From contig JBGSTD010000030.1 of NCBI GenBank assembly GCA_041736675.1, forward strand, positions 1-56,900: a DNA stretch of 56,900 bases, written 5' to 3'. Position 1 is the first letter of the stretch. Every line of letters begins with the position of its first letter. This stretch comes from Salaquimonas sp041736675. GTDB lineage: Bacteria > Pseudomonadota > Alphaproteobacteria > Rhizobiales > Rhizobiaceae. A program made the position numbers and the translations under genes. Positions 44,288 to 53,051 of this stretch are shown one piece after another. The notes beneath the pieces are model-generated. The model saw nothing but the letters and a program-made list of their open reading frames with translations, was not told where the DNA came from and made no database searches.

Positions 44288-45721
44288 TCAATTCATCATG
44301 GTGATGAGGAAAGTTGTCCCCTTGTCACCGGATTTTTCCAAAGCGATTTTCCCGCCCTGCGCGCGGACCAGTTCGGAGGCAATCGCCAATCCCAATCCGG
44401 TTCCGCCTGATTTGCCCGACCCCTGAAATGCCTCAAACAGGCGCTCCTGCTGGTGGGATGGGATTCCGGGGCCGGTATCGGAAATCCTGATTTCGATGGA
44501 CTTGCCGTTTTCGAGCGCGCTTACCTCCAATTGGCGAACAGGGTTTGGTGAAATATCACTTTCCATGGCTTGAACCGCATTGCGGGCAAGATTGAGAATG
44601 GTGCGGAATAAATGTTCGCCGTCACAACGCACCTCTATGTTGCTGGAAACCGCATTGATCCATTCGAAGTCGGCGCGTTCAACAACATCCAGTGTATCGC
44701 CAACATCGGTGACAATCTTGTGCAGATTATACTTGCGAATTTTTGGCGGACTCTCGGTTGCCCTGCCATATTCAAGGACCGACTTTGTGTAACCAACCGC
44801 TCTCTCGATGGTTTTGACAAGCTTGGGGGCAAGGCGTTCAACGGTAGGGTCCTTGATGTCTGCCAGCCGGTCGGTGAACAAAAGAGCTGATGCCAGAATA
44901 TTGCGCAGATCGTGATTGATCTTGGAGACCGCGAGACCCAACTCGGCAAGGTGTTTTTTCTGGCGAAGGGTCGATTGCAGGTCATGCTGGAGCGAGGAAA
45001 GGCGTTCTTCGGCAATCCCCATTTCATCATTGCGTCCAGTCGGCTGGTATACGAGGGCTGCATGTTCGGGATTTTTGGAGAACTCATCCATGTTGGATGA
45101 CAATTTGATGATCGGGCGAACAATCATCCAGTACAGCGCCAAGAATACGAGTGTTGCCGTAATGAGCGAAATAACAAGGGAAATCAGCAAAATATTCCGC
45201 GAATAAATCAGCAGCGCCTCGCGAAGATAACGGTCCTCCTGCACCAGTTGAATAATGCCGTCACGCGATTTCATCGGGCCCGAAACCTTGTAGACCCGCT
45301 CACCGCCCAGAATCAACGTGGAAATGGCGCTTTGAAGGGAGTTCATCGGCTGCACACTGCCGAGCGTGATCTCCTCGACCACAGTCTGACTCTGGTCTGC
45401 GCTCGCCATCAAACGGGTTACGGCCCCTTCCTTGATTGCCACGCTAAGCGACTGCGTGGCTTTGAGCAAGGCTGCCTGCGCCATTTTCGACAGCATGACA
45501 TCGCTGCCATCCAAATAGACAATAGAGGCCGTTTCTGCGGTATCGAGATGGTTTTGCAGCCAGACATTGCGAAAATTCGCAACGGACGGAAAGAAGATCA
45601 TGATCTCGGCAAACATGACAAAGACTATGGTGAGAACCAGCAATCGGCCTGACAACCCGCCTGCAATGCTGCGCCGGAACTGGGTTGCGAAGCGAGCGTG
45701 TTCTTTGTCTTTCATTTCCAC
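44288..45721 (-). CDS. Membrane sensor histidine kinase
   Basis: A 477-residue kinase. Two membrane segments (about residues 26-46 and 176-200) enclose a periplasmic sensor region of about 130 residues, followed by a HAMP-like stretch, a HisKA segment with phospho-acceptor His270 in KINHDLRNILAS, and a HATPase domain (NLARNAVQAME, ISDTGPGIP, GTGLGLAIASELV). No response regulator gene lies nearby. It starts with GTG at 45721 or, better supported by AGGG upstream, ATG two codons later. It is 50-60 nt downstream of the flavin reductase gene and likely in the same operon. Signal unknown. Confidence 0.9.
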   Translation of the reverse strand: MEMKDKEHARFATQFRRSIAGGLSGRLLVLTIVFVMFAEIMIFFPSVANFRNVWLQNHLDTAETASIVYLDGSDVMLSKMAQAALLKATQSLSVAIKEGAVTRLMASADQSQTVVEEITLGSVQPMNSLQSAISTLILGGERVYKVSGPMKSRDGIIQLVQEDRYLREALLIYSRNILLISLVISLITATLVFLALYWMIVRPIIKLSSNMDEFSKNPEHAALVYQPTGRNDEMGIAEERLSSLQHDLQSTLRQKKHLAELGLAVSKINHDLRNILASALLFTDRLADIKDPTVERLAPKLVKTIERAVGYTKSVLEYGRATESPPKIRKYNLHKIVTDVGDTLDVVERADFEWINAVSSNIEVRCDGEHLFRTILNLARNAVQAMESDISPNPVRQLEVSALENGKSIEIRISDTGPGIPSHQQERLFEAFQGSGKSGGTGLGLAIASELVRAQGGKIALEKSGDKGTTFLITMMN

Positions 45722-45776
45722 CCTGTTTCCGGCCTGTTTCCGTTTTCAACAATCCTGTTCATGCCCAAATGAAAGC

Positions 45777-47204
45777 CTAGCCGAATTTTCTCAAAAAGCC
45801 GATGACTTTCCGCAGCCAGGGTTTTTGCGGATAATCCGAAAAATAGCTGATGGCGGCGCGCTTGCCGATTTCACTCATTGTCGGATAGGGCGGAATATAT
45901 CCGGCGACGTCCTTTGTCGTCATCGCCTTTGAAATTGCCAAGGCCCAAATATTGATCATCTCGCCCGCATTGGCACCGGCAATGCTAACGCCCAAGATCC
46001 TGCCTTTTCTGTCGGTAACCATCTTTATCATGCCAACCGTCTTTCGCTCGGCCTGGGCGCGGTCGTTCTCATGATACGGCCAGCGCAATATTCTTATCTG
46101 GCTGTACTTTTTTGCCGCATCGCTCTCGCTCAATCCAACATGGGCAAGTTCAGGATCGGTGTAGGTAGACCAAGGGATGATATGGTTGTTCGGCACTGCC
46201 TTCAGGCGGAACAAGATGCCGCGGATCACCAGCCCCGCATGATATCCCGCAACATGGGTAAACTGCAGACTGCCCGCAACATCGCCAATTGCATAGACCT
46301 TGCGATTGGATGTGCGAAGGTCATCTTTTACCTTTATTCCTTTGCGGTCATAGGTAATCCCCGCTTCCGCCAGTCCCATACCCTCAACATTGACCGCCCT
46401 GCCGGTTGCCACCAGCAAATCAGACCCATCGACGAAGCCTTCGCTCTCGCCCATCTTGTAGTTGACACGGATGCCGGTTTTGCCGCGCCGTTCAATGGAT
46501 GAAACAAGGGCACCCTCCAGAATTTCCAGCCCTTCGCCGCGCAACTTGTCAAGCACGATTGCCGCCAGTTCGGGGTCATCCTTGCCAAGTGCCTTGAACC
46601 CCTCGACGACGGTAACCTTCGAACCAAGCCGCAAATGCGCCTGTGCCATTTCCATGCCAATCGGGCCGCCACCGATAACAATCAGATGTGCAGGTTTGCG
46701 CTTGTTTTCGAAAAGCGTTTCATTGGTAAAGTACTCAACCGTATCCAGCCCGGGAATGGGTGGAACCAGAGGCGAAGATCCTGTTGATACCACAAAACGC
46801 CGTGCCTTGATCGTATACCCGCCGGCTTCGACCGTGTTTTTATCGACAAATTTGCCGTGGGCTTCAATCACCTTGACGCCAAGTGCGGTAAACCTTTCGA
46901 CCGAATCGTTCGGAGCTATAGAGGCAACGACCGACTGAATGTGCTGATTGACCTTGCGAAAATCGACCTTCGGCTCATCGGCAAAAACGCCAAAATGAGC
47001 GGCTTCACGAATGGCATGGGCATGTTTGCCTGCGGCAAGGATCGCCTTTGAGGGGACACAGCCGTAGTTCAGGCAATCGCCGCCCATTTTGCCCTTTTCG
47101 ATCAGCACGACTTCAACGCCAAATGCGGCGGCAGTGGCAGCTACGGTCAGGCCGCCCGACCCTGCCCCAATGATACAGATATCTGGCGTCAGTATTTTCG
47201 ACAT
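45777..47204 (-). CDS. FAD-dependent pyridine nucleotide-disulfide oxidoreductase, MerA-like
   Basis: A 475-residue flavoprotein of the lipoamide-dehydrogenase/mercuric-reductase family. The FAD motif GAGSGGLTVA, redox pair Cys44/Cys49 in GGDCLNYGCVPSKA, NAD motif GGGPIGMEMAQAHLRLG and YAIGDVAG are intact. The C-terminal catalytic block reads PPYPTMSE where lipoamide dehydrogenase has HAHPTLSE; Tyr replacing His is a MerA-like feature, so lipoamide dehydrogenase is unlikely. There is no mer gene or N-terminal heavy-metal domain. The start at 47204 has GGAAAACCGG upstream. It pairs with the upstream TVP38/TMEM64 gene, a frequent neighbourhood in bacteria. Confidence 0.88.
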   Translation of the reverse strand: MSKILTPDICIIGAGSGGLTVAATAAAFGVEVVLIEKGKMGGDCLNYGCVPSKAILAAGKHAHAIREAAHFGVFADEPKVDFRKVNQHIQSVVASIAPNDSVERFTALGVKVIEAHGKFVDKNTVEAGGYTIKARRFVVSTGSSPLVPPIPGLDTVEYFTNETLFENKRKPAHLIVIGGGPIGMEMAQAHLRLGSKVTVVEGFKALGKDDPELAAIVLDKLRGEGLEILEGALVSSIERRGKTGIRVNYKMGESEGFVDGSDLLVATGRAVNVEGMGLAEAGITYDRKGIKVKDDLRTSNRKVYAIGDVAGSLQFTHVAGYHAGLVIRGILFRLKAVPNNHIIPWSTYTDPELAHVGLSESDAAKKYSQIRILRWPYHENDRAQAERKTVGMIKMVTDRKGRILGVSIAGANAGEMINIWALAISKAMTTKDVAGYIPPYPTMSEIGKRAAISYFSDYPQKPWLRKVIGFLRKFG

Positions 47205-47249
47205 TTTCCGGTTTTCCAGTTTCATGTTTGTTTTTGTTTGAAGCGGATC

Positions 47250-48047
47250 TCAAACAGGGGTTTTACCACCGCGTAACTTTTTTATAACCACTGGAATGAA
47301 GCTTACAACAGCCAGCGCGGTAATGGCGATGACAATTTCCCTTGTTACAAGCGCCGACGGATCGATGTGGCATGTGCCGGCATCCGCGCATCCGGGATTG
47401 GCTTTTTCCTGGGCGGCTATAATACTGTCGAGACCCGCGCCAATATAGGCATAGGCGAAGGTTCCTGGAATAATTCCGAGAAATGTCGCTAGCGCGTACG
47501 GACCAACTTTCATATTCATCATTGCCGGCACAATGTTCATGACCCAGAACGGAAACGGGGTCAGGCGGATCGTCAGCAGATAAAGGAACGAATCCTTCCT
47601 GAAACCGTCCACCATTTTTTTGACAAACGGGCCGGCGCGTTTTTCAAGCGAGGTACCAAAGGAGGAGCGCGCGATCAGGAATATGATGACGGCACCAATG
47701 GTCGCCGCAAATACAGTGAGGATGCCAGCGATGATACCGCCGAACAGGAAACCCGCAAAAATGGTCAAGAGCGATGCCCCAGGAAACGATATGGCCACAA
47801 GCACTATGTAAATTGCGACATAGGCAATCGTCCCGAAAAAGAAATGATCCGCCACATATTCCGCCATCATCTGGCGGTCTTTTATCATGCTGGACAGGGA
47901 GAAATATTCAAACCAGCCATTGAGCCAAATGATGAAAAATGCCGAAATGACAGCAATCACCGGCACCCATTTGCGCAAATTTGCAAAACCACCCGCAGGT
48001 TTGTTATTCTCGTGATCCATATCTTCTGCCAATTTTACATTGTTCAT
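47250..48047 (-). CDS. TVP38/TMEM64-family membrane protein
   Basis: A protein of about 265 residues with five to six hydrophobic segments and the family core FPGASLLTIFAGFLFGGIIAGILTVFAATIGA, then RLTPFPFWVMNIVPAMMNM and FLGIIPGTFAYAYIGAGL. This SNARE-associated/DedA-like family is implicated in lipid or small-molecule handling at the membrane. Two cysteines in NPGCADAGTCHID near residue 215 lie in a loop and could form a disulfide. The start at 48047 follows CCGGGAAAA; a longer frame reaches 48191 without a ribosome site. It is about 45 nt upstream of the reductase gene. Confidence 0.87.
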   Translation of the reverse strand: MNNVKLAEDMDHENNKPAGGFANLRKWVPVIAVISAFFIIWLNGWFEYFSLSSMIKDRQMMAEYVADHFFFGTIAYVAIYIVLVAISFPGASLLTIFAGFLFGGIIAGILTVFAATIGAVIIFLIARSSFGTSLEKRAGPFVKKMVDGFRKDSFLYLLTIRLTPFPFWVMNIVPAMMNMKVGPYALATFLGIIPGTFAYAYIGAGLDSIIAAQEKANPGCADAGTCHIDPSALVTREIVIAITALAVVSFIPVVIKKLRGGKTPV

Positions 48048-48366
48048 ACTGATTTTCCCGGTTGTATGACGGATTGATCCCGGGGACTGAGAAATTTGGT
48101 AATGCTGCAGGGTCCCGCGCGGCATTTGTGCGTATTTGGGACTACCAATGCAAGGTATAATGGCGATTCTCACTCGCAATTGATCATGCAATGCAAATGG
48201 TTCACAAATCCGTTACCATAATCCACGGTGGTGTTCCCAACCATTTTGGATATATAAAAAGCAAGTCCGGAGGCATTCAGGCAACGCTTCATGGTTCTGT
48301 CGGCATCGGCTCAACAGCCGGTATGAACTTTCGTGTCATTTAGCCCTTGAATCTTGGGCCTTTTGA

Positions 48367-48395
48367 TTGACTTTACCGAAACCGCAAACTATAAG
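48367..48395 (+). promoter_or_regulatory. Sigma-70-type promoter for rpmH
   Basis: TTGACT and TATAAG are separated by exactly 17 nt, giving a near-consensus housekeeping promoter about 150 nt before the rpmH start. The rest of the 48048-48543 intergenic stretch contains no gene; no clustered DnaA boxes were seen that would mark an origin. Confidence 0.7.
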
Positions 48396-48543
48396 CGCCT
48401 CAACTTTAGAACCCGTTTGGTTCTTCCGCAATTGCTGTTGCCCTGAAATATCGACAGCTTTAAAGTTGCAGAAAATCCGAATAGGCGTTCCAGACCTACA
48501 GCAAAACACAATTTGAAGGCTTGCTTGATAGCAGGAGAATAGT

Positions 48544-48678
48544 ATGAAACGTACATTTCAACCCAGTAAACTCGTTCGCGCCCGCCGTCACGGATTTCGT
48601 TCGCGCATGGCAACAGTAGGTGGACGCAAGGTTCTGTCCGCACGCCGAGCCAAAGGCCGCAAGCGTTTGAGCGCCTGA
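48544..48678 (+). CDS. rpmH: 50S ribosomal protein L34
   Basis: A 44-residue, highly basic protein beginning MKRTFQPSKLVRARRHGFRS and ending in GRKRLSA; a complete L34. It is part of the large ribosomal subunit. The start is preceded by AGGAGAATAGT. It is followed by rnpA after a hairpin that may reduce read-through, which would explain more L34 than RNase P protein being made. Confidence 0.98.
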   Translation: MKRTFQPSKLVRARRHGFRSRMATVGGRKVLSARRAKGRKRLSA

Positions 48679-48728
48679 ACATAAAACCAACTGTATTTTT
48701 TACAGATGTGTTCATGATATAAATCTGC

Positions 48729-48752
48729 AAAGCCCGGCTGGTCCGGGCTTTT
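48729..48752 (+). terminator. Hairpin with T-run between rpmH and rnpA
   Basis: AAAGCCCGG and CCGGGCTTT pair perfectly over 9 bp around a 5-nt loop, ending in TTTT. It lies about 50 nt after rpmH and 42 nt before rnpA, so it is a partial terminator or attenuator separating the two expression levels. Confidence 0.75.
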
Positions 48753-48793
48753 GCGTTTGGACAGTCAACCACTGGAAAATTCTGGAACTTTAG

Positions 48794-49189
48794 TTGGCAA
48801 ACTCAATAAAACCATTGCCCAGCCTGAAAAAGCGATCCGAGTTTTTGGCGTTACGTCAGGCTCCGCGCTTCAGTTGTGACAATTTTATCCTGCAGGGCAC
48901 GCTTTATGCTGAAAAAGGCTGTTTGCCGCGGGTTGGATACACAGTTACCAAGAAGATCGGCAATTCTGTCGAGCGCAACCGGATCAGGCGGCGATTGCGG
49001 CAGGCAATCGCAACCGCTTTCAACTGCAAAATGGCAGAAAATGCAGACGATGAGCCGCATGGCGGCTATTGCGGCGAGATGGTAGTGGTCGCCAGGCGCG
49101 GTGCGCTTGATGATACTTACGCAGACCTCGTCAGCAAATTCACAAAAGGCATTGACCGTCTTGTTACAAAAGGCAACAAGGCTGCTTGA
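48794..49189 (+). CDS. rnpA: Ribonuclease P protein component
   Basis: A 131-residue basic protein that binds RNase P RNA to mature the 5' ends of tRNAs. The family motif NSVERNRIRRRLRQAI lies at about residues 57-72 and an upstream LKKRSEFLAL is typical of the N-terminus. An inserted acidic stretch (about 77-92, MAENADDEPHGGYCGE) is seen in many alphaproteobacterial forms. The likely start is a TTG at 48794; no ATG lies upstream in frame. yidC follows after about 50 nt. Confidence 0.95.
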   Translation: MANSIKPLPSLKKRSEFLALRQAPRFSCDNFILQGTLYAEKGCLPRVGYTVTKKIGNSVERNRIRRRLRQAIATAFNCKMAENADDEPHGGYCGEMVVVARRGALDDTYADLVSKFTKGIDRLVTKGNKAA

Positions 49190-49240
49190 ATAGACAATTG
49201 CGCTGAGACAGCTTCTTTCAGCTTAAAATGGATGATTGGC

Positions 49241-51103
49241 ATGGATAGTCAGAATAAAAACACGATGCTTGCAATTGCACTTTCTGTGCTTGTCCTGATT
49301 GCCTGGCAGTTTTTGTATGTTGCTCCGAAAATGGAACTGGAACGCAAGGCAGCCGAGATTGAAGCAACTCGTGCGCAGCAATCGGCTGGCGGCAGTGCCG
49401 CGACTGGTGAACCGGCTGCAACTGCTGAAAAGCCGTCAAGTAGTGCCAGTGATTTGCCAGGTGCCGTCTCCCCGACAACGAGTGCCCCGGGAACCAGCGA
49501 AGTTCCAGGCGCCCTGACCCTTGGCCGTGACGCTGCACTTGCGGAAAACCAGCGTGTTGTCTTTGAAAACCAGCATGTCATCGGTTCGATCAACCTGAAA
49601 GGTGCCCGCGTTGATGACCTGCGCCTGAAAGACCAGACAGAAACGATTGCCAAGGACAGTCCGCTTATAGCACTGCTTAATCCGGGTGGCACAAAAGACG
49701 GCTTTTTTGCAGAGTTCGGCTTTGTCGGCTCTACCGATTCAGGCGATGTTCCAGGTCCGCAGACCGAATGGAAGCTGGTTGATGGCAGCCAATTGAGTGC
49801 CGCCACCCCTGTCGTGCTGGAGTGGACAAACCCAAAAAACATCACATTCCGGCGGACGATTTCCCTTGACGCCAATTTTCTTTTCACATTTGCCGATGAA
49901 GTCAAGAACAATTCTGGCACGCCTGTTACCATGACCTCCTATGGCCGCGTCACACGTTTCAACAAACCAAAAGTGCCTGGCATTTATGTATTGCATGAAG
50001 GACTGGTGGGTGTGTTTGGCGAGGACGGCCTTGCAGAATACACCTATGATGACCTTGAGGAAGCCAAGGAGTTTTCGGGCAAGACCGGCGGGTATTATCC
50101 TTCAGGCTGGCTTGGAATAACTGACAAGTACTGGGGTGCGGCCATTCTTCCGGTTGGAGAATTCAAGCCCCGCTTTGCCTATTTCCCGGATGGCACTCCG
50201 CGCTATCAGGCAGATTTGCAGGGGCCTGTACTGACCGTCGAGAACGGCGCGACAGGCACAGTTACCCAAAGACTGTTTGCCGGCTCGAAGAAGCAACCGG
50301 TGATTGATGCCTATAATGACACATTGGGACTGAACAAGTTCGACAAGCTGATCGACTGGGGCTGGTTCTACTGGATCACCAAGCCGCTGTTCATCCTGAT
50401 GTACTGGCTGTACCAGCATATAGGCAACTTTGGTGTCGCCATTCTTGTTACAACAGTTATCCTAAAAACAGTCCTCTTCCCGCTGGCCAACATGTCTTAC
50501 GCCTCCATGGCCAAGATGAAAAAGGTACAGCCGGAAATGGCCAAGCTGAAAGAGCGCGCCGGCGATGACCGTGTCAAGCTTCAGCAAGACATGATGGCGC
50601 TTTACAAGAAAGAAAAGATCAACCCGGCAGCAGGCTGCTGGCCAATGCTGGTTCAGATCCCGATCTTCTTTGCCCTTTACAAGGTGATCTATGTGACCAT
50701 TGAAATGCGCCATGCGCCTTTCTTTGGCTGGATACAGGATTTGTCAGCGCCTGATCCAACCTCGATCTTCAATCTTTTCGGCCTGTTGCCATATGATGTG
50801 CCTGCGTTTCTGCTCATCGGTATTTGGCCGCTGATCATGGGTATAACCATGTTTGCACAGATGCAGATGAACCCTGCCCCGCCGGACCCGACCCAAGCGA
50901 TGGTTTTCAAATGGATGCCGGTAATCTTCACGTTCATGCTGGCAACTTTCCCGGCTGGTCTGGTGATCTATTGGGCATGGAACAACACACTCTCCATCCT
51001 CCAGCAGGGCTTCATCATGAAAAAGAATGGCGTAAAGATTGAACTTTGGGACAATCTGCGCGCCATGTTCAAGCGAAAACCTGCCGACACCGGCAGCAAA
51101 TAG
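49241..51103 (+). CDS. yidC: Membrane protein insertase YidC
   Basis: A 620-residue inner-membrane insertase working alone or with SecYEG. The N-terminal membrane segment (AIALSVLVLIAWQFLYV) is followed by an Ala/Ser/Pro-rich periplasmic linker (about 30-85), a large beta-type periplasmic domain, and the conserved five-helix core from about residue 380 with MKKVQPEMAKLKERAGDDRVKLQQDMMALYKKEKINPAAGCWPMLVQIP. I start it at 49241 (MDSQNKNTML), the usual alphaproteobacterial opening; an ATG at 49232 is three codons earlier. Confidence 0.97.
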   Translation: MDSQNKNTMLAIALSVLVLIAWQFLYVAPKMELERKAAEIEATRAQQSAGGSAATGEPAATAEKPSSSASDLPGAVSPTTSAPGTSEVPGALTLGRDAALAENQRVVFENQHVIGSINLKGARVDDLRLKDQTETIAKDSPLIALLNPGGTKDGFFAEFGFVGSTDSGDVPGPQTEWKLVDGSQLSAATPVVLEWTNPKNITFRRTISLDANFLFTFADEVKNNSGTPVTMTSYGRVTRFNKPKVPGIYVLHEGLVGVFGEDGLAEYTYDDLEEAKEFSGKTGGYYPSGWLGITDKYWGAAILPVGEFKPRFAYFPDGTPRYQADLQGPVLTVENGATGTVTQRLFAGSKKQPVIDAYNDTLGLNKFDKLIDWGWFYWITKPLFILMYWLYQHIGNFGVAILVTTVILKTVLFPLANMSYASMAKMKKVQPEMAKLKERAGDDRVKLQQDMMALYKKEKINPAAGCWPMLVQIPIFFALYKVIYVTIEMRHAPFFGWIQDLSAPDPTSIFNLFGLLPYDVPAFLLIGIWPLIMGITMFAQMQMNPAPPDPTQAMVFKWMPVIFTFMLATFPAGLVIYWAWNNTLSILQQGFIMKKNGVKIELWDNLRAMFKRKPADTGSK

Positions 51104-51133
51104 GCCGGCAAAAGCCTGCGAATAACAAGCAAT

Positions 51134-51162
51134 CCCTTCTCCTCATTTTGTGTGGAGAAGGG
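51134..51162. other. Hairpin between yidC and engB
   Basis: CCCTTCTCC and GGAGAAGGG form a 9-bp perfect stem around an 11-nt loop, 31 nt past the yidC stop and 26 nt before engB. No T-run follows, so it may modulate rather than end transcription. Confidence 0.5.
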
Positions 51163-51187
51163 TTAGAGCCGAGAAGGCGCCGCCCAT

Positions 51188-51868
51188 ATGTCCGAGATAG
51201 ACGACGAACTGAACGACAGCCTTGACCCGGTACTTTTGGCGAGTGGCCGCCAACTGTTTGCCAAAAGCTGGATTTTCATCCGTGGCGTGCCTTCGATGAA
51301 ATTTCTTCCGCCCGAGGGGCCGGTGGAAATTGCGTTTGCAGGCCGCTCGAATGTCGGGAAATCCTCGCTCATCAATGCGCTTGTCGGCCAGCATGGTCTG
51401 GCGCGAACTTCCAACACTCCGGGGCGCACCCAGGAACTCAACTTTTTTGTGCCGGACGGGTTTTCCGGTGAAAAGGGTGACCTTCCTCCACTGGCGCTCG
51501 TTGACATGCCCGGTTACGGTTTTGCCAAGGCGCCCAAGGCAACTGTCGATGCCTGGACCAGACTGGTGTTTGATTATCTGCGCGGACGCAGTACCCTAAA
51601 GAGGGTGTATCTGTTGATTGATGCGCGCCATGGCATCAAAAAGAATGATGAGGAAGTGATGGACCTGTTGAACAGGGCCGCAGTTTCGTATCAGGTTGTT
51701 CTGACCAAGATCGACAAGATCAAACCGCCGGCGGTGAAACGCCTTGAAGCGGAGACCTTCGAAAAAATCCGCAAACACCCTGCTGCATTTCCCGAGATCA
51801 TTGCAACGTCATCAGAAAAGAAATCCGGGCTGGACGCGTTGAAAGCTGCCATCGCATTTCTGTTGTGA
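51188..51868 (+). CDS. engB: Ribosome biogenesis GTPase EngB/YsxC
   Basis: A 226-residue P-loop GTPase needed for large-subunit assembly. Motifs G1 GRSNVGKSS, G2 in NTPGRTQELNFF, G3 DMPGYGFAK and G4 TKIDK are intact. The N-terminus has an alphaproteobacterial extension of about 45 residues. It follows yidC by 85 nt. In many rhizobia argB follows directly; here a divergently oriented sigma/anti-sigma pair lies between. Confidence 0.96.
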   Translation: MSEIDDELNDSLDPVLLASGRQLFAKSWIFIRGVPSMKFLPPEGPVEIAFAGRSNVGKSSLINALVGQHGLARTSNTPGRTQELNFFVPDGFSGEKGDLPPLALVDMPGYGFAKAPKATVDAWTRLVFDYLRGRSTLKRVYLLIDARHGIKKNDEEVMDLLNRAAVSYQVVLTKIDKIKPPAVKRLEAETFEKIRKHPAAFPEIIATSSEKKSGLDALKAAIAFLL

Positions 51869-52130
51869 AATACGGCGCGTCAGCTTGAAGGTATGGGGCA
51901 CGGATATCAGGAGTCCCGCTTCCGGTTGGCTGCGAAAGCGGAACTCCAATCAAAGATTGTTGAAACTGGCAATTCAGGGTGCCAGCAGCTTGCGGCTCAA
52001 CAATCCTGCTGCGGAGACATGGCTTCATGTCACCGAAATCAGCAGCGGTCGAGGGGGACAGAACCACTACTGATGAATTGAAACGCGGCAGTGTGAAAAA
52101 AGTTTCAATCAGCGCTGATTTTTCAGCGGC

Positions 52131-53051
52131 TCAAAGTTCGCGCGGCGCTCCCACGGCTACCACGGGACCCTGGGCTACTCCTGTGGGCGAACCGCCCTTT
52201 TGTTCTATTGAGACGGCCAGAAGGCCACCCTTTTCAAGAATTGCGGCAAACTCAGGCGTCAACTCGACTGCAGACCTGCCTGGCGCAATAACACCCAGCG
52301 AAACCGTATCCTTTTGCGGCTCGACCAGCCAAAGTTCGAAATCCTTCTGCTGATCTACATCACCCGACACAAGGGTCATTCGAACCTTGTCCGAGCCTTC
52401 TTCATGCACTGCCAAAAAACGGTAGTCGGTATCACCCGATTCAAGTGAGACAACCAGAAGCGGGGTTTCGCGCGACAATGCGTTTGTCAGTTCAGCCTTC
52501 GCTTGCGCAAGAAGAGTATCAGCTTCTTTCAATTTGGCGGCATTTGACGCAACTTCTGTTTCAAGGCTTGCCAACTGTTGCCCGCGCGAAGCAAGCTCTG
52601 CCTCAAAAGCTTGCAGATTTCCTTCAATCCGCGCTTTTTCCTCGAGACTGGCAGTCAATTCTATGCGGGCGCCTGTCAATCCTTCGTTCAAGCGCAGTCC
52701 GTAAACGCCAAGCAAAATGGCTGCCGCGGTGCCGGCAAACCCAAGCGAGCGCCAGAAAACAAGCGAGCTCCACAAACCTCCGATTTGACGCGTTTCAGCA
52801 TCTGCTGCAGCCGATTGAAACAACTGCTTATCAATCCGCTTTTTGACAGAGATTGGGGGCGCAAGCAGCTGATAGTCCGAATTGAGTGCCTGCAAACGGT
52901 TTTCCCAACGCATTTTCGCATCGTGCCAAGCGACATCAGCCGCTGAACGTTTCTCAAAATCGAGACGCTCTTGCGCGCTCGAAACGCCAACAACATATTC
53001 GCCGGCAAGAATTTCCAGGTCCTGTTTCCCTGACGAGGCCACCTTAGCCAT
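52131..53051 (-). CDS. Anti-sigma factor, RskA type
   Basis: A 306-residue membrane protein. An N-terminal cytoplasmic region (about residues 10-95, LEILAGEYVVGVSSAQERLDFE) should bind the sigma factor; one membrane segment follows (about 100-120), then a long coiled coil (about 125-190) and a C-terminal RskA-type domain (FELWLVEPQKDTVSLGVIAPG). It overlaps the sigma gene by 8 nt (ATGGCTAA), so the two are translated together. Release of sigma probably follows envelope stress sensed by the outer domain; the signal is unknown. Confidence 0.88.
   Translation of the reverse strand: MAKVASSGKQDLEILAGEYVVGVSSAQERLDFEKRSAADVAWHDAKMRWENRLQALNSDYQLLAPPISVKKRIDKQLFQSAAADAETRQIGGLWSSLVFWRSLGFAGTAAAILLGVYGLRLNEGLTGARIELTASLEEKARIEGNLQAFEAELASRGQQLASLETEVASNAAKLKEADTLLAQAKAELTNALSRETPLLVVSLESGDTDYRFLAVHEEGSDKVRMTLVSGDVDQQKDFELWLVEPQKDTVSLGVIAPGRSAVELTPEFAAILEKGGLLAVSIEQKGGSPTGVAQGPVVAVGAPREL

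Noticed and set aside
48048..48543. Possible replication origin next to rpmH
   Set aside because: rpmH can lie beside dnaA and oriC, but no DnaA-box cluster or AT-rich unwinding region was seen and dnaA is absent.
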